From assembly GCA_050694215.1 (NCBI GenBank), contig JBOGXB010000008.1:1-45017 (forward strand): a stretch of DNA of 45,017 nt. The letters run 5' to 3'. Below, piece by piece: positions 43,264-45,017 of the stretch (its first letter is position 1; every line of letters begins with the position of its first letter). Both the position numbers and the translations under genes were made by a program. This stretch comes from JBOGXB01 sp050694215 (GTDB lineage Bacteria; Actinomycetota; CADDZG01; WHSQ01). The notes below the pieces were generated by a model. The model worked only from the letters and a program-made list of their open reading frames with translations. It was not told where the DNA came from and searched no databases.

Positions 43264-44690
43264 CTTCGGGTCTCCCGCCACCACTCCCGAAAAGTCTGCC
43301 GGGGGACGGGAGGGATGTCGCGTGTACGCGTCCAGCCCGACAGACCGATCGGCAGCCGCGAGATGCGCCCTTTGCGCACGAACGGCCGCTGGCCGACGCG
43401 AGCGAGGCGCTGGGCTGCTCCGAACCGTCGCCGCCCGCCGAAGAGAGTGCCGAGAATCTTCATTGCGATCGTTTCGGTCGCGAGTCGTCCTCGAGCCGTG
43501 CGTCGATGCTCGTCCACGATCCTCCCGCGAAGATGCACCAAGATCCTTGGGATGTTGATCTTGACGGGACAGACCTCGTAGCAGGCCCCGCACAGCGACG
43601 ACGCGTACGGCAGTGATTCAGCGCTCTCGGAGTGGATCAGCTGCGGCGTGAGTATCGCCCCGATCGGGCCGGGGTACACCGAGCTATAGGCATGTCCGCC
43701 CGTCCGCTCGTACACCGGGCAAACGTTGAGACATGCGCTGCAGCGGATGCACGCGAGCGTCTCGCGCGCGGGTCGATCGGCGAGTGCGTCCGTTCGGCCG
43801 TTATCCAGCAGCACGAGATGGAAGCTCTGTGGTCCGTCACCCGGCGTCACGCCCGTCCAGATCGACGTGTACGGGTTCATTCTCTCTCCCGTTGACGATC
43901 GCGGAAGAAGTTGCAAGAACACGGCCAGGTCATCCCATGACGGAACTACCTTCTCGATCCCCATGACAGTGACGAGCACGTCCGGAAGGGTGAGACACAT
44001 CCTCCCGTTGCCCTCCGACTCCACCACGGCGATGGATCCGGTCTCCGCGACGGCAAAGTTGGCGCCGGAGACGGCGAAACCGGCAGTCAAGAACTTGGCT
44101 CGAAGGAAACGCCGCGCCGCCGCGGTCAGCTCCTCGGGATCGTCACCAAGCTCGGGGTCGCGGAACTTGGATCGGAAGAGATCGCGGATCTCTCTGCGGT
44201 TCTTGTGGACGGCGGGGACGAGGATATGTGAAGGGCGCTCCTCGGCAAGTTGAACGATCAACTCCGCAAGATCAGTCTCCAGCGCCGCGATGCCCGCCTC
44301 CTCTAATGCGGCGTTCAGCTCGATCTCGTCCGTCGTCAGGGACTTCACTTTGACCACCTCGGTCGCGCGGTGGCTACGAGCGATGTCTACGACTATCTGA
44401 TTGGCCTCCGTAGCGTCGGCGGCCCAGTGAACGATGCCTCCCGCCTCTCGGACGGAGTTCTCTAACTGCTCCAGATAGCCGTCGAGGTGTCGGAGCGTTC
44501 GTTCCTTGATGGCCCGGCCCGCCTCTCGAAGGTCCTCCCAGTCGGGCATCTCGCCGACCACTTCGGAACGTCTCTCTCTGATGGTTGAGGTTGCGCGACC
44601 CAGGTTGCGCCGGAGCGTCGAGTTCCCCAGTGCGGCCGGGGCCGCCTCCTGGAAGCGCGGGAGAACCGGAAGTGGAATTCCCCGACTCAT
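43260..44690 (-). CDS. lutB: Lactate utilisation iron-sulfur protein B
   Basis: A 476-residue LutB/LldF protein. It begins with a LUD domain (VKVKSLTTDEIELN, VSGANFAVAETGSIAVVESEG) and continues with a ferredoxin part carrying two [4Fe-4S] motifs (CIRCSACLNVCPVYERTGG and CGACYEVCPVKINIP). It is the electron-transfer core of the LutABC L-lactate oxidation complex. ATG 44690 overlaps the lutA stop as ATGA, and lutC overlaps its own stop, so the three genes are translationally coupled. No cysteine is missing. Confidence 0.95.
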   Translation of the reverse strand: MSRGIPLPVLPRFQEAAPAALGNSTLRRNLGRATSTIRERRSEVVGEMPDWEDLREAGRAIKERTLRHLDGYLEQLENSVREAGGIVHWAADATEANQIVVDIARSHRATEVVKVKSLTTDEIELNAALEEAGIAALETDLAELIVQLAEERPSHILVPAVHKNRREIRDLFRSKFRDPELGDDPEELTAAARRFLRAKFLTAGFAVSGANFAVAETGSIAVVESEGNGRMCLTLPDVLVTVMGIEKVVPSWDDLAVFLQLLPRSSTGERMNPYTSIWTGVTPGDGPQSFHLVLLDNGRTDALADRPARETLACIRCSACLNVCPVYERTGGHAYSSVYPGPIGAILTPQLIHSESAESLPYASSLCGACYEVCPVKINIPRILVHLRGRIVDEHRRTARGRLATETIAMKILGTLFGGRRRFGAAQRLARVGQRPFVRKGRISRLPIGLSGWTRTRDIPPVPRQTFREWWRETRR

Positions 44691-45017
44691 CGGGGGCCCT
44701 CCTGCGCCGCCAAGACCTCGGCCAGGTGCACCGTACGCAGGCCCGTCTGCTGCCTCGCAAGCGCGCCGCCGATGTGCATGAGACATGAGTTATCCAATGC
44801 CACGCACATCTCGGCTTCCGTTCTCAGGAGGTGGCGAATCTTGTCGGCGAGAATCGCGGACGAGGTGTCGGCATTCTTTAGCGCGAACGTTCCGCCGAAT
44901 CCGCAGCACTCGTCGGAGCGATCCAGTTCGACGAGCTCGAGGCCCCGTACGTGGCGGAGCAGCCGGAGCGGGGCGTCGCCCACCCGAAGCATGCGGAGCG
45001 AGTGACATGTTGGGTGG
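44687..45017 (-). CDS. lutA: Lactate utilisation protein A, 5' end outside the window
   Basis: The C-terminal 109 residues of LutA/LldE; the reading frame continues past the right edge, so the N-terminal part is missing. Visible are HPTCHSLR at the edge and SDECCGFGGTFALKNADTS, the Cys-rich CCG motif that binds a [4Fe-4S] cluster, plus DNSCLMHIGGAL, the second Cys-containing block. It is the first gene of lutABC. The TGA at 44687-44689 overlaps the lutB start. Confidence 0.93.
   Translation of the reverse strand, partial: HPTCHSLRMLRVGDAPLRLLRHVRGLELVELDRSDECCGFGGTFALKNADTSSAILADKIRHLLRTEAEMCVALDNSCLMHIGGALARQQTGLRTVHLAEVLAAQEGPR

Noticed and set aside
1..45017. tRNA, rRNA, CRISPR, insertion sequence or prophage
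   Set aside because: No repeat-spacer array, cloverleaf, transposase or integrase frame was seen. Intergenic spaces are short and filled by the features given.

Overview
This is a GC-rich, densely packed bacterial chromosome segment with short intergenic gaps, many 1-20 bp convergent gaps and several ATGA/GTGA overlaps. The gene families point to an actinomycete-type organism (Actinomycetota): a DtxR/IdeR-like iron box, a mycothiol-dependent maleylpyruvate-isomerase-like protein, an HxlR regulator, and lut genes of the type common in that phylum. I cannot place it below phylum, and the phylum is an inference. I see no tRNA, rRNA, CRISPR array, insertion sequence or phage gene.

Region 1 (1-8314) is a formate dehydrogenase-N locus. 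fdhG-fdhH-fdhI-fdhE lie on the minus strand in the same order as E. coli fdoGHI-fdhE. The catalytic subunit is read through an in-frame TGA at 5135-5137 (selenocysteine). It is followed 11 nt later by a 7-bp hairpin with a GU-containing loop at the spacing of bacterial SECIS elements. Divergently sits an Mrp/ApbC-type Fe-S carrier gene preceded by a strong match to the DtxR/IdeR iron box. Then come a DUF971 gene and moaA (molybdopterin synthesis). The left edge holds the first 14 codons of another minus-strand gene.

Region 2 (8417-19927) holds an MMPL exporter, an AlkD-like DNA glycosylase and a membrane ferric-reductase/NADPH-oxidase-like protein. A minus-strand set follows that reads, in transcription order, HxlR regulator, unknown ORF, CaiC-like acyl-CoA ligase, citryl-CoA lyase/citrate-synthase-like protein, aconitase-family protein and fumarate-reductase-type flavoprotein. 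The last four look like an organic-acid activation/cleavage module.

Region 3 (19550-24732) contains a ring-cleaving dioxygenase plus a Cys-containing HxlR regulator, divergent from a maleylpyruvate-isomerase-like gene, with a candidate operator between them. Next come an SLC11/Nramp-like transporter that lacks the metal-binding motif and a CPA2-type cation/proton antiporter.

Region 4 (24748-32419) is a glycolate/glyoxylate module. GlcDEF oxidises glycolate, malate synthase A condenses glyoxylate with acetyl-CoA, and a tartronate-semialdehyde reductase plus glycerate kinase form the other branch. Glyoxylate carboligase, which would join the branches, is not in the window.

Region 5 (32665-40988) is mixed: a sulfotransferase, a small PH-like protein, a large exported metal-hydrolase-like protein, two very small ORFs, a MetE C-terminal-domain protein, a secreted beta-helix protein with a hairpin terminator, and a quinone oxidoreductase. 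Region 6 (41012-45017) has an aldehyde dehydrogenase and the L-lactate utilisation operon lutABC, with lutA cut by the right edge.

Taken together, the window describes a cell that respires formate, glycolate and L-lactate, passes the carbon through glyoxylate/TCA reactions, and controls at least some Fe-S or quinone functions by iron and electrophile sensing. The most striking single feature is the selenocysteine formate dehydrogenase.
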